This document shows, one piece after another, positions 26,780 through 35,020 of a DNA stretch of 64,000 bases. The position numbers were made by a program, and so were the translations under genes. This stretch comes from Candidatus Pelagibacter communis. GTDB lineage: Bacteria > Pseudomonadota > Alphaproteobacteria > Pelagibacterales > Pelagibacteraceae. The first letter of the stretch is position 1. Every line of letters starts with the position of its first letter. The notes beneath the pieces are model-generated. The model did no database searches, was not told the origin of the DNA, and saw only the letters and a program-made list of their open reading frames with translations. The stretch spans positions 1 to 64,000 of the forward strand of contig NZ_CVSQ01000052.1 of NCBI RefSeq assembly GCF_001180165.1. Direction: 5' to 3'.

Positions 26780-27186
26780 TTTTTTATCTCCTCTATTATT
26801 TTTGGTGCCCAATTTTTTGCATCCTGAGATGTTACATGAAAATCAAAACTCTTAGGATTAACAAACATTTGATTAGTGTCTTCAAATCTTCCTTCTTTAA
26901 TTGTATCGACCCACACTCTAAAATCTGCTGGAAACAAACTTCTTGCTTCAGGAGTTGGTGCAATAAAATCAGCAATTACATAATGACCTTCTGCTTTTAA
27001 TTTTAAAGCAGCTTCAGCCATTCTTTTTGCCTGTCTTACTCTTCCCTCTGCGGAAAAATCCCAATCGTTTGCAGCTTTTCTTACTTCGTCTGCATTTAAT
27101 CTTTTTGCATTTAAAAGTGGTGCCATTTCATCTGCTAGAGTTGTTTTACCAGCTCCAGGCAAACCCATTACTAAAATAATTTTCAT
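26776..27186 (-). CDS. APS-kinase-like small P-loop kinase
   Basis: A 136-residue P-loop protein with Walker A GLPGAGKTT (8-16), then NADEVRKAANDWDFSAEGRV near residue 32 and FIAPTPEARSLF near 78, which correspond to the substrate and lid regions of adenylylsulfate kinase. It is shorter than normal CysC (about 200 residues), and the usual DGDNVRHG is replaced by NADEVRKA. No ATP sulfurylase or sulfite reductase is nearby, and SAR11 is known to lack assimilatory sulfate reduction. A different acceptor is therefore possible. It overlaps its neighbours by 1 and 4 nt. Confidence 0.75.
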   Translation of the reverse strand: MKIILVMGLPGAGKTTLADEMAPLLNAKRLNADEVRKAANDWDFSAEGRVRQAKRMAEAALKLKAEGHYVIADFIAPTPEARSLFPADFRVWVDTIKEGRFEDTNQMFVNPKSFDFHVTSQDAKNWAPKIIEEIKK

Positions 27187-28421
27187 TAAATATCTTCTAA
27201 CGGATGATGGGACATTAATTCAAGTCCATTTTCACCTACAAGATACTGTTGTTCAAGTTTTACACCTTCTTTACCACCAACTTTACCAATATAACTCTCA
27301 AGTGTAATTGTCATGTTCTTCTCAAAAGTTCCACCTTCTTCTCCACCATCAGTTGGATATCTTATTTGAGGCCACTCATCACACAACCCAATTCCATGAA
27401 CCATACATGAATACCTATTTCCATAATACGCATCAGGCAAAACCCAAGATTTTTTTATAAATTCTTTAAAACTCATTCCTGGTTTTATTAATCTAAAATT
27501 ATGATCAATTTGATTTCTAGCCATTGAATATAGTTTTTTTTGCTCATCATTAAATTTATGTCCAACTACAAAGGCTCTTGATATGTCAGCACAGTATCCA
27601 TAGGGACCAACCATATCTGTATCAAAAGCAACAATTTCTCCTTGTTGCATAACTTTATTACTACTCTCTTGCATCCATGGATTTGTTCTTTCACCAGACG
27701 ATAAAATCCTACACTCAATCCACTCACCTCCATTTTCAATATTCGTTTTATGTAAAATTGACCACAATTCATCTTCAGTCATTCCTGGCTTAAGATCTGA
27801 TCTCATTTTTGATACACCTTTTTCTGCAACTTCTATTGCTGCTTTCATACAAGTCAATTCATCAGGTGATTTTATTACTCTTGCTTGTTCTAAAATCAAT
27901 TTTGCATCTACAACTTCAATTCCTTCTTTATTTAAAGCTGTAACCGCAGGACCATTTAAAACATCGATTGCAATTTTTTTAGTTTTAAAATAATTTTTTG
28001 ATAAATCCTTAACTTCATTTATCCATTTTGATAATTGTAAATTTGCTTGATCTCCATTACTAAAATAATCCCATGTGATTGCGGGTCTGATTTCGTCAAT
28101 TAGATTTAAATGCTTCGATAATATTTCACAATTAAAATACTCATAAAGAATAGTTGGTCCATTGACCGGTACAAAACAATATCTTGTTAAGTTATGCATA
28201 TTATAGACACTCATGTTTACAGTATCTAAAGCATAACGAACATTCACTGGATCAAATAGAATACAAGCTTCTAAATTGTTTTTTACTAATTCTTTTCTAA
28301 CCCTATCTAAACGATATGATCTTAACTTATCAAAATCAATTTCATCTTCTCTTAATCTTTTTTTAGTAATAAAATTTTGTCTTGGTTTTATCTCAGGAGC
28401 TATTTTTCTACTAAACCTCAT
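27186..28421 (-). CDS. dddP: DMSP lyase DddP (M24 metallopeptidase-fold)
   Basis: A 411-residue creatinase/aminopeptidase-fold protein that cleaves DMSP to DMS and acrylate in Roseobacters. Predicted metal ligands D267, D269, D279, H342, E375 and E390 align with the six published ligands of Ruegeria DddP (D295, D297, D307, H371, E406, E421) at almost constant offset. Shared stretches include NGGEWIECRILSSGERTNPW and VHGIGLCDEWP. It overlaps the methyltransferase gene by 4 nt and the kinase gene by 1 nt. An AcuI-type acryloyl-CoA reductase at 12483-13484 would handle the product. Activity is inferred, because M24 relatives with other functions exist. Confidence 0.82.
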   Translation of the reverse strand: MRFSRKIAPEIKPRQNFITKKRLREDEIDFDKLRSYRLDRVRKELVKNNLEACILFDPVNVRYALDTVNMSVYNMHNLTRYCFVPVNGPTILYEYFNCEILSKHLNLIDEIRPAITWDYFSNGDQANLQLSKWINEVKDLSKNYFKTKKIAIDVLNGPAVTALNKEGIEVVDAKLILEQARVIKSPDELTCMKAAIEVAEKGVSKMRSDLKPGMTEDELWSILHKTNIENGGEWIECRILSSGERTNPWMQESSNKVMQQGEIVAFDTDMVGPYGYCADISRAFVVGHKFNDEQKKLYSMARNQIDHNFRLIKPGMSFKEFIKKSWVLPDAYYGNRYSCMVHGIGLCDEWPQIRYPTDGGEEGGTFEKNMTITLESYIGKVGGKEGVKLEQQYLVGENGLELMSHHPLEDI

Positions 28422-29044
28422 AATACTCTATACAAACCTAACCATGCGTTAACATCTTTGCTTGCAATATAGTCGGATTTAAAAAATTCTACTTCTTCCC
28501 ACTTCTTGCTATCTTTGAGTATATCAATTTTTTTATCAAAACCATACTCTTCATGAATTCCTTCATTAATTGTGAAACAAATTAAACCACCTGGTTTTGT
28601 TATTCTTATAAATTCATCTAATGCATTTGGTTTTACATGCCCAAAAGTAAATGTTCCAACACACATAACTCCACCATAAAAGTTGTCCTCAACTTCTATT
28701 GGTTTATTTAAATCAACCTTTACTAATTTTTGATAAAGATCTTTTGGTACAGTGTCTAATAAAGTTTGAGATAAATCGGCTCCATGAAAATTTTTAAAAC
28801 TATATTTTTTAAGCTCCAATCCCACTAAACCTGTTCCACATCCAGCATCAAAAATTAAAGTATCTTTATTTTTCTCATATTTGTTAAATATTTCAGCGGT
28901 TTCTTTGGGTCCAGTATAGTTCCAATCAACCATGTCTTTATTATATTTATCTTTGTCTCCCCACTCATCGTAGTACTTCATAACTTCATCAGTAGTTTTA
29001 AGTTTATAAATTGGAATTTTGTTTCCTACGTCTTTTTGTGCCAT
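28418..29044 (-). CDS. Class I SAM-dependent methyltransferase
   Basis: A 208-residue methyltransferase with the SAM-binding motif I LIFDAGCGTGLVGLEL near residue 63, FHGADLSQTLL (motif II) near 85, and ITKPGGLICFTINEG near 150. There is no accessory domain. It lies between the second dimethylglycine/sarcosine dehydrogenase (1-nt overlap) and DddP (4-nt overlap), so it is part of the osmolyte array. It might methylate an amine or thiol intermediate, but the acceptor cannot be inferred from sequence. Confidence 0.85.
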   Translation of the reverse strand: MAQKDVGNKIPIYKLKTTDEVMKYYDEWGDKDKYNKDMVDWNYTGPKETAEIFNKYEKNKDTLIFDAGCGTGLVGLELKKYSFKNFHGADLSQTLLDTVPKDLYQKLVKVDLNKPIEVEDNFYGGVMCVGTFTFGHVKPNALDEFIRITKPGGLICFTINEGIHEEYGFDKKIDILKDSKKWEEVEFFKSDYIASKDVNAWLGLYRVL

Positions 29045-31449
29045 TAACTTCTCATTTTTTGACCACTTGGATCATAAAGTGGTTCTTTAATAATTGAGCA
29101 ATTAAATAAATCTCCATTTATCTCAACTTGAATTTTATTTTCAGAATTAATGTTTTTTTGATCAACAAAAGTAAACGCCACACTTTTATTTACAAAATGA
29201 GCAAAACCACCTGAAGTAACGTAACCTATACTTTGATCTCCATTCATAACAGCTTCATTATTTGTTACATCAATATCATTTGTTTCAACAATTAATGGTA
29301 TGAGTTTATTTGAAGAATTTTCCTTTTGTGCACTTTCTTTACCAATAAACTCTTTGTCCCAATTAATAAAAGCATCTAAACCCGTCTCTTTTGCTGTAAA
29401 ATCTGTTCTATAATCTAATGTCCAAGCTCCCCAATTTTTCTCTAACCTCATTGACATTAATGCTCTTCCACCAAATGGTTTAATATTAAATTCTTTTCCA
29501 GCCTCCATTAATTCTTCATAAAGTTTTAATTGATAGTGAGGTGCTACATAAATTTCATATCCGAGTTCACCAGTAAATGAAATTCTATTTATTATTGCTG
29601 GAACTCCCCCAACAAACATTCTTCTAGAGTCTCTAAATTTAAATTTTTCATTTGAAACATCTTCTCTTACAATTTTTTCTAAAACTTTCCTTGAGTTAGG
29701 TCCTGCAATAGACAATCCATGATACTCATCAGATCTATTAGAATAACTTAAATTAAATTTATCTATGTGACTCTCAAACCAACGTCTATGCATTTCTTGA
29801 GCAGCTCCAGAACCAAATACCATAAATTCATTTTCATCTAAACAAGCAACCGTTAAATCACCACATAATTTCCCTCTATACGACAACATTGGAGATAAAG
29901 ATATTCTTCCTGGTTTTGGAAGTCTTCCAGCCATTATGTGATCTAAAAATTTTCTAGCATCAGGACCTTTGAATTCGTGTTTTGAAAAGTTGGCAACTTC
30001 GATTAAACCAACATTTTCTCTTACATTAATAACTTCTTTTGAAACATAGTCATGTGATCTTGATCTTTTAATAGTAGGTTCTTCATGAGCATCTTCTTTA
30101 TTATTTGCAAACCACAAAACATTTTCTAATCCAAAGCTATCTCCCATAACAGCACCTTGATTTACAAAACGATCATACAGTGCAGTAGTTTTTTGTTTTC
30201 TTCCCTTTGGTAAAGTTTCGTTTGGAAAAGTCATAATAAATCTTCGCTCATAATTTTCTGAGGATTTTATTGTTCCATATTGAGGTGATGCATAATCTCC
30301 AAAACGAGCAACATCCATTGCCCAAACGTCAATTGATGGTTCTCCATCAATAATCCATTCTGCTATACATTTTCCAACACCACCACCTTGACAAAATCCA
30401 GCCATAACACCAACAGCAACCCAATAATTTTTCATTCCTGGTACTGGACCAATAAGAGGGCTTCCATCTGGACCAAAAGTAAAAGGTCCATTAACTATAT
30501 TTTTTATTCCTGCCCGCTCTAATGCTGGCATTCTCTCAAAACCAATTGCTAGTCTATCTTCAATGTTATCTAACTTTGGCTCAAGTAACTCATGTCCAAA
30601 ATTCATTGGTGTGCCTTCAACTTTCCAAGGAGTTGATTTTGGCTCATAAGTTCCAAGCAACATTCCTTTTCCTTCTTGTCTAAAGTAAATATTTCCCTCA
30701 AAATCTGTTCCAATTGGTAATCTTTGGTCACCCATTGCTTCAATTTCTGGAATAGGTTCAGTGATCAAATAATGATGCTCCATTGGTTGAACTGGAAGAT
30801 TAAGCCCAGCTAGTTGACCAACTTCTCTTGCCCAAAGTCCTCCTGCATTAATTACTATTTCAGCATTGATGTTTCCTTTTTCAGTAAAGACATCCCAAGT
30901 TCCGTCCTCTTTTTGTTTCGTATCTTTAACAACAGTGTGAGTATAATATTTTCCACCATGAACTTTTGCAGCTTTTGCAAAAGCGTAAGTAACTCCTGAT
31001 GGATCGACTTCACCGTCAATAGGATCCCACAAAGCTAACAAATATCGAGATGGATCAATTAAAGGATGTTTTTTTTTCACTTCCTCTAGAGAAATAAACT
31101 CTTGATCAAGTCCCATGTATCTTGCTTTTGATCTTTCTCTCTTTAAATAATCAGCCCACACTTCATTTGACGCTAAGTAAAAACCCCCGCTAGGTTTAAA
31201 TCCAGTTGAGTGACCAGACTCTTTTTCAATCTCTTTGTATAAACCTATTGTGTAAGCCATCATCCTAGAGATATTAGGATCAGATGAAATCACGTGAACA
31301 TTTCCTGCAGCATGCCAAGAAGATCCTGATGTTAGTTCGTTTCTCTCAAGTAAAATACAATCCTTTAATCCAAATTTAGATAGATGATAAAGTATAGAGC
31401 ACCCAACTACACCACCTCCTATGATTACTACTTTGGCATGCTTTTCCAT
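29044..31449 (-). CDS. Dimethylglycine/sarcosine dehydrogenase, FAD plus GcvT domains (copy 2)
   Basis: An 801-residue paralogue of the enzyme at 18371-20803. The FAD motif is VVIIGGGVVGCSILYHL (residues 7-23), followed by SSWHAAGNVHVIS with the possible flavin-attachment histidine, and a C-terminal GcvT-type domain (about 425-795; GELGYEIYVAPHYQLKLY near 650). It overlaps the bhmT stop by one base, which places it directly downstream of the enzyme that produces dimethylglycine. That makes dimethylglycine the likelier substrate of this copy, leaving sarcosine or another N-methyl amine for copy 1. This division is inference. Confidence 0.85.
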   Translation of the reverse strand: MEKHAKVVIIGGGVVGCSILYHLSKFGLKDCILLERNELTSGSSWHAAGNVHVISSDPNISRMMAYTIGLYKEIEKESGHSTGFKPSGGFYLASNEVWADYLKRERSKARYMGLDQEFISLEEVKKKHPLIDPSRYLLALWDPIDGEVDPSGVTYAFAKAAKVHGGKYYTHTVVKDTKQKEDGTWDVFTEKGNINAEIVINAGGLWAREVGQLAGLNLPVQPMEHHYLITEPIPEIEAMGDQRLPIGTDFEGNIYFRQEGKGMLLGTYEPKSTPWKVEGTPMNFGHELLEPKLDNIEDRLAIGFERMPALERAGIKNIVNGPFTFGPDGSPLIGPVPGMKNYWVAVGVMAGFCQGGGVGKCIAEWIIDGEPSIDVWAMDVARFGDYASPQYGTIKSSENYERRFIMTFPNETLPKGRKQKTTALYDRFVNQGAVMGDSFGLENVLWFANNKEDAHEEPTIKRSRSHDYVSKEVINVRENVGLIEVANFSKHEFKGPDARKFLDHIMAGRLPKPGRISLSPMLSYRGKLCGDLTVACLDENEFMVFGSGAAQEMHRRWFESHIDKFNLSYSNRSDEYHGLSIAGPNSRKVLEKIVREDVSNEKFKFRDSRRMFVGGVPAIINRISFTGELGYEIYVAPHYQLKLYEELMEAGKEFNIKPFGGRALMSMRLEKNWGAWTLDYRTDFTAKETGLDAFINWDKEFIGKESAQKENSSNKLIPLIVETNDIDVTNNEAVMNGDQSIGYVTSGGFAHFVNKSVAFTFVDQKNINSENKIQVEINGDLFNCSIIKEPLYDPSGQKMRS

Positions 31450-32489
31450 TAATATTTAATTTCCTTGTTTACTTTTTTCAAAGATTTATCAGTACCGTGA
31501 TGAAAATGTTTGCTCATGTCAGGCATATATTTCATTGAAATTGGTTTCTTTCCAATCGCAACTGACATTTCTCTAACGTGGTGAGCTTCAGCACCACAAC
31601 ATATACCAATAAAATTTATTTTATTTTTTACACAATCTTTTGCAAATTCTGCCATTTCAAATCTGTTACAAAATAAGTTATCTAACGCAACTGGAAATGC
31701 ATTTCCACCTGGAATACAGTCACATCCATGATCAGTGATATTCAAGAAACCAGGTTCTTCTTCAGTAGTTCTATAAGGAACAGGAAGTCCTGATACATGG
31801 CATGAAACTTTATCTCTAACTTTTTTTAAAAGTTTCATTGTCATCTCGGGTCCTCTGTAACAATTTAATCCAACGACATCAGCGCCTAAATCCTCCATCA
31901 TCTTACATGCATCCTCAGCACTATGACCTTCTCTAGTTTTATCCCCTCTAGGGATTGCAAAATTACAAACTGCAATAAGTCCAGCATCTTTAATTGCTTT
32001 TAATGCAATTTTCATTTCGTCAGTCCAACTTATTGTTTCAGCAATAACAAAATCAACACCAGCTTCTTTTGCCCAAGCTACTTGTTCCTCATACATTTGT
32101 TGACACTGTTTATGAGTATTGGCATCACCTGGATCAAATACATTGGTGTTTGCCACATCTCCACAAACCATAAGATCTAAATCTTTAAACTCAGCTGCAG
32201 CATCTTTTGCAATTTTAAGAGCACCTTTTTGCATTGGTTCTAACAAGTGTTCTTTGCCAATTATTCTCAACTTTTCTCTATGACCATAATAAGTAAATGC
32301 CTGAACAACATCTGAACCAGCTCTAATAAATTCTCGATGTAATTGAGTTACTACTTCTGGATGTTCTAAAACCACTTCTGGAACAAATGGACCTGCTGAA
32401 AGATAACCTCTTCTTTCCATTGCAAAAAGATAGCCTTCTGCACACATTATTGGACCTTCATTTAATCTTGTAATTAGATCTTTTTTCAT
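31449..32489 (-). CDS. bhmT: Betaine-homocysteine S-methyltransferase
   Basis: A 346-residue zinc enzyme. The zinc ligands C210 (GLNC), C297 and C298 (GICCGA) correspond to C217, C299 and C300 of human BHMT, and the opening (CAEGYLFAMERRGYLSAGPFVP; HREFIRAGSDVVQAFTYYG) is family-typical. It transfers a methyl group from glycine betaine to homocysteine, giving methionine and dimethylglycine, and so supplies methionine in organisms lacking other routes. The dimethylglycine dehydrogenase is coupled downstream (1-nt overlap), and the Rieske oxygenase lies 11 nt upstream. Confidence 0.93.
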   Translation of the reverse strand: MKKDLITRLNEGPIMCAEGYLFAMERRGYLSAGPFVPEVVLEHPEVVTQLHREFIRAGSDVVQAFTYYGHREKLRIIGKEHLLEPMQKGALKIAKDAAAEFKDLDLMVCGDVANTNVFDPGDANTHKQCQQMYEEQVAWAKEAGVDFVIAETISWTDEMKIALKAIKDAGLIAVCNFAIPRGDKTREGHSAEDACKMMEDLGADVVGLNCYRGPEMTMKLLKKVRDKVSCHVSGLPVPYRTTEEEPGFLNITDHGCDCIPGGNAFPVALDNLFCNRFEMAEFAKDCVKNKINFIGICCGAEAHHVREMSVAIGKKPISMKYMPDMSKHFHHGTDKSLKKVNKEIKY

Positions 32490-32500
32490 AATTTACCCTC

Positions 32501-33688
32501 TCATTTTGTTAAGTTGGTTGCAACCCACTTATGAAACATCAAAGTAGGAGTATCCATTACAGGTGAAAAATTCCCACCATTGTAAGCTGGGGAATTTCGC
32601 CCGTTTTGCATTCCTTCTATTGCAGTTACATCTTCGTTCATAACTTCTTGCCAAAATGCAAAATTTTTTTCTCTTATGTCTTTAAACTCATCACTGGATG
32701 CGCTTTCATCTCCAACATAATATAATTCGAAATGTTCTTTTGTTTGATTGTTAGAAATTGGCTCTAACCAAAATGCATAAAAATGATCAATATGTATTCC
32801 TAACATTACGTTTGGATACAATGATACATATTCAGATTTTTCAGAAAGTTCAGTTGGCCAGTTAGGAAAGCATTTAAATTTAATATTTCCATCGAATTGT
32901 TGTGAATATTTATTACTTCCTTGTCCTGAAAAATTAAAATTATCATCCTCTATATGGTAGTGATCTGAAATATTTGAAACTTTATTTAGCTCTGGATGTA
33001 TCCAGGGCAAATGATAGCTTTCACAATAATTCTCAATTGCAAATTTCCAATTACTATTTACTGTCATATTAAAATATCCGTTATCAGTTGAATGTCTTAT
33101 TAATTTTTGATCTTTTTTAGAAATAAACTTAGACCATCTATCCTCTAGAGGTTTAATAAAATCTTCAAATGGTTTTGCATTAGAATTAATATTAATAAAA
33201 ATTAAATCCATCCAAATATTTGATTTAATTTCTTTTAAGTTACTCTTGTTTTTATCGAACCCTTCAACCTCATGTTTTCCTAGTCCTCCTATATGTGGAG
33301 TAACAGTTAATTTTCCATTAAAATCATAGGACCAAGAATGATAAGGGCATCTTATTACATTTTTTAATTTACATTCCTGATCAACTAATTTGAAACCTCT
33401 ATGACTACAAACATTATGAAAAACTTTTACTTCGTTATCTTTGTTTCTAACTATTAGTATTGGTATCCCTAAAAGATTAAAAGGTTTAGCATCGCCTGGA
33501 TTTGGTACAGAGCTTGCAACCCCAATCATAGTCCAATTATTTTTAAATATTTTTTCTTTTTCAAACTCTAAATAATCATTATTCAAATAACATTCATTAG
33601 GTAATCCATGAGCTTTCTCTATAGGATTTTTAACAACTTCTATTTTATTGGGATCTAAGATGTCTGATAATTTTTTATTTAAATTCAT
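32501..33688 (-). CDS. Rieske non-haem iron oxygenase alpha subunit, GbcA/CntA-like
   Basis: A 395-residue ring-hydroxylating-type oxygenase. The Rieske 2Fe-2S ligands are C94 and H96 (CSHRG) and C114 and H117 (CPYHSW). The catalytic iron site has H226 and H231 (YHLPWIH), with E223 in the bridging position, as described for the quaternary-amine oxygenase CntA. Family members demethylate betaines (GbcA, stachydrine) or cleave carnitine. Its place at the head of the bhmT-dehydrogenase array suggests a quaternary-ammonium substrate. No reductase component lies nearby. A strong AAAGGAGGTTT ribosome-binding site precedes the ATG. Confidence 0.83.
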   Translation of the reverse strand: MNLNKKLSDILDPNKIEVVKNPIEKAHGLPNECYLNNDYLEFEKEKIFKNNWTMIGVASSVPNPGDAKPFNLLGIPILIVRNKDNEVKVFHNVCSHRGFKLVDQECKLKNVIRCPYHSWSYDFNGKLTVTPHIGGLGKHEVEGFDKNKSNLKEIKSNIWMDLIFININSNAKPFEDFIKPLEDRWSKFISKKDQKLIRHSTDNGYFNMTVNSNWKFAIENYCESYHLPWIHPELNKVSNISDHYHIEDDNFNFSGQGSNKYSQQFDGNIKFKCFPNWPTELSEKSEYVSLYPNVMLGIHIDHFYAFWLEPISNNQTKEHFELYYVGDESASSDEFKDIREKNFAFWQEVMNEDVTAIEGMQNGRNSPAYNGGNFSPVMDTPTLMFHKWVATNLTK

Positions 33689-33960
33689 AAACCTCCTTTT
33701 TTTTAATTAATTAAAAAATTAATCGAGGCTTAAAATTATCTTTCTCTAATTATGATTTGTTGAAAAACAGTTTTGCAATTTAAAATATAAACAAATTCTT
33801 TGAAAAAAAAATTTGCAGAAAAAATCATATTAAAACCCTAAACAAAAATTTTGGTCAGTTAAAGACAATTTTACTGCAACCAATAGTTGAATTAAATTTG
33901 CATTATTATGCTCAATATGTTCAATTTAACTTTTTAATGAATCAAATGTTGGGAGATATA
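33689..33960. promoter_or_regulatory. Divergent regulatory region between the Rieske-bhmT array and the betaine-type binding protein
   Basis: A 272-base AT-rich gap separating two outward-facing transcription units. It contains the AAAGGAGG Shine-Dalgarno of the Rieske gene (33690-33700), AT-rich self-complementary tracts at 33700-33725, and GGGAG before the binding-protein ATG. I looked for SAM-II, SAM-V and glycine riboswitch cores and found none that convinced me. Promoters for both directions must lie here, but no -35/-10 pair stands out. Confidence 0.5.
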
Positions 33961-34971
33961 ATGAAGATTAAAAGAATACTTCTTTCACTAGCTGTTGTGT
34001 TTGGTCTTACTTCCTTTGGAAGTGTTGCGAATGCAGCTTGTGGAAATATAACAATTGCTAATATGAACTGGGCTTCAGCAAACTTTATGGCTGAAGTTGA
34101 CAAGATCATATTAGAAGAAGGTTATGGATGTTCAGTAGAATTAGTGCCTGGTGCTACAATGCCTACATTTACATCAATGCAAGAAAAAGGTGAGCCAGAT
34201 GTTGCTCCAGAGTTTTGGGCTAACGCTGCTATCATCGCTTTGAATAAAGCTGTTGATGAAGGTAAAATGCACTCACTTAACAAAGCGCCAATTACTGGTT
34301 TGGGTGAAGGTTGGTGGGTATTACCTCACACACTTAAAAAACATCCAGAGCTAACAACTGCTGAAGCAATTTTAGCAAGACCAGATCTGTTTCCTCATCC
34401 AGAAGATCCATCAAAAGGTGGTTTTCATATTTGTCCTCCAGGTTGGAACTGTGAGCTAAGTAATAGAAATCTTTACAAAGCTTTTGACATGGAAGCAAAA
34501 GGTTGGGCTATTGTTGAAACAGGTTCTGCTGCAGGATTAGATGGTTCAATTGCTAAAGCTGCTGAGCGAGGTGAAAACTGGTTTGGTTACTATTGGTCAC
34601 CAACAGCTATCATTGGTAAATATGATATGAGAGCTGTAGATATGGGAGCTTGGGGTGGAAAAGATAACTGGGATAAATGTATAGTTTTACCAGAACAAGA
34701 ATGTGGAGACCCTAAAGCAACTTCATGGACAAAATCTGAAGTTTACACAATCGTAACTGATAATTTCAAAAATACAGCTGGAAGTGCTGGTATGGAATAC
34801 TTTAAGAAGAGAACATACCCAGGTCCAGTTATGAACGGTATGTTAGTTTGGATGGGTGAAAACCAAGCAGAAGGTGCTGATGCTGCAATTGAATTCCTTA
34901 AAACTCAAGAGAGCGTTTGGAGTAAATGGGTTTCAAGTGATGCTGCAAAAAAAATCAAAAAAGCACTTTAA
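33961..34971 (+). CDS. Glycine-betaine/TMAO-type ABC transporter substrate-binding protein
   Basis: From the ATG at 33961 (a TTG at 33898 would add 21 residues that disrupt the signal peptide) the protein has 336 residues. The signal peptide ends VANA, and the mature part is an OpuAC/ProX-type domain (ITIANMNWASANFMAEVDKI; WYWSPTAII-like segment). Several tryptophans suit caging of a quaternary ammonium or sulfonium group. At least six cysteines (including ICPPGWNCE and CIVLPEQECG) suggest disulfides. A permease follows after a strong hairpin, but there is no ATPase. Substrate could be betaine, TMAO, choline or DMSP. Confidence 0.88.
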   Translation: MKIKRILLSLAVVFGLTSFGSVANAACGNITIANMNWASANFMAEVDKIILEEGYGCSVELVPGATMPTFTSMQEKGEPDVAPEFWANAAIIALNKAVDEGKMHSLNKAPITGLGEGWWVLPHTLKKHPELTTAEAILARPDLFPHPEDPSKGGFHICPPGWNCELSNRNLYKAFDMEAKGWAIVETGSAAGLDGSIAKAAERGENWFGYYWSPTAIIGKYDMRAVDMGAWGGKDNWDKCIVLPEQECGDPKATSWTKSEVYTIVTDNFKNTAGSAGMEYFKKRTYPGPVMNGMLVWMGENQAEGADAAIEFLKTQESVWSKWVSSDAAKKIKKAL

Positions 34972-34982
34972 TTAAAAATATT

Positions 34983-35008
34983 ATCAAACCCGCTTCGGCG
35001 GGTTTGAT
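34983..35008 (+). terminator. Strong hairpin between binding protein and permease
   Basis: ATCAAACCCGC-TTCG-GCGGGTTTGAT is a perfect 11-bp stem with a UUCG tetraloop, followed by TTAATAAAA. It lies 11 bases after the binding-protein stop and 12 bases before the permease ATG. Such intercistronic hairpins reduce downstream expression and stabilise the upstream mRNA, which keeps binding protein in excess over permease. Confidence 0.9.
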
Positions 35009-35020
35009 TTAATAAAAATT

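Noticed and set aside
26780-26812. Upstream start adding 11 residues to the nucleotidyltransferase
   Set aside because: ATG at 26779 gives the genome's standard 4-nt ATGA overlap with the kinase-like gene, and the extra residues are not family-like.
26776-27186. Gene symbol cysC for the APS-kinase-like protein
   Set aside because: Altered substrate loop, short length and absence of any sulfate-assimilation partner make the named function unsafe.
33898-33960. TTG start giving 21 extra residues on the betaine-type binding protein
   Set aside because: The extension would sit before a perfect signal peptide beginning at ATG 33961, which also has a GGGAG ribosome-binding site.
33689-33960. SAM-II, SAM-V or glycine riboswitch upstream of bhmT operon or transporter
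   Set aside because: SAR11 is known for such switches, but I could not find the conserved cores or matching stems here.
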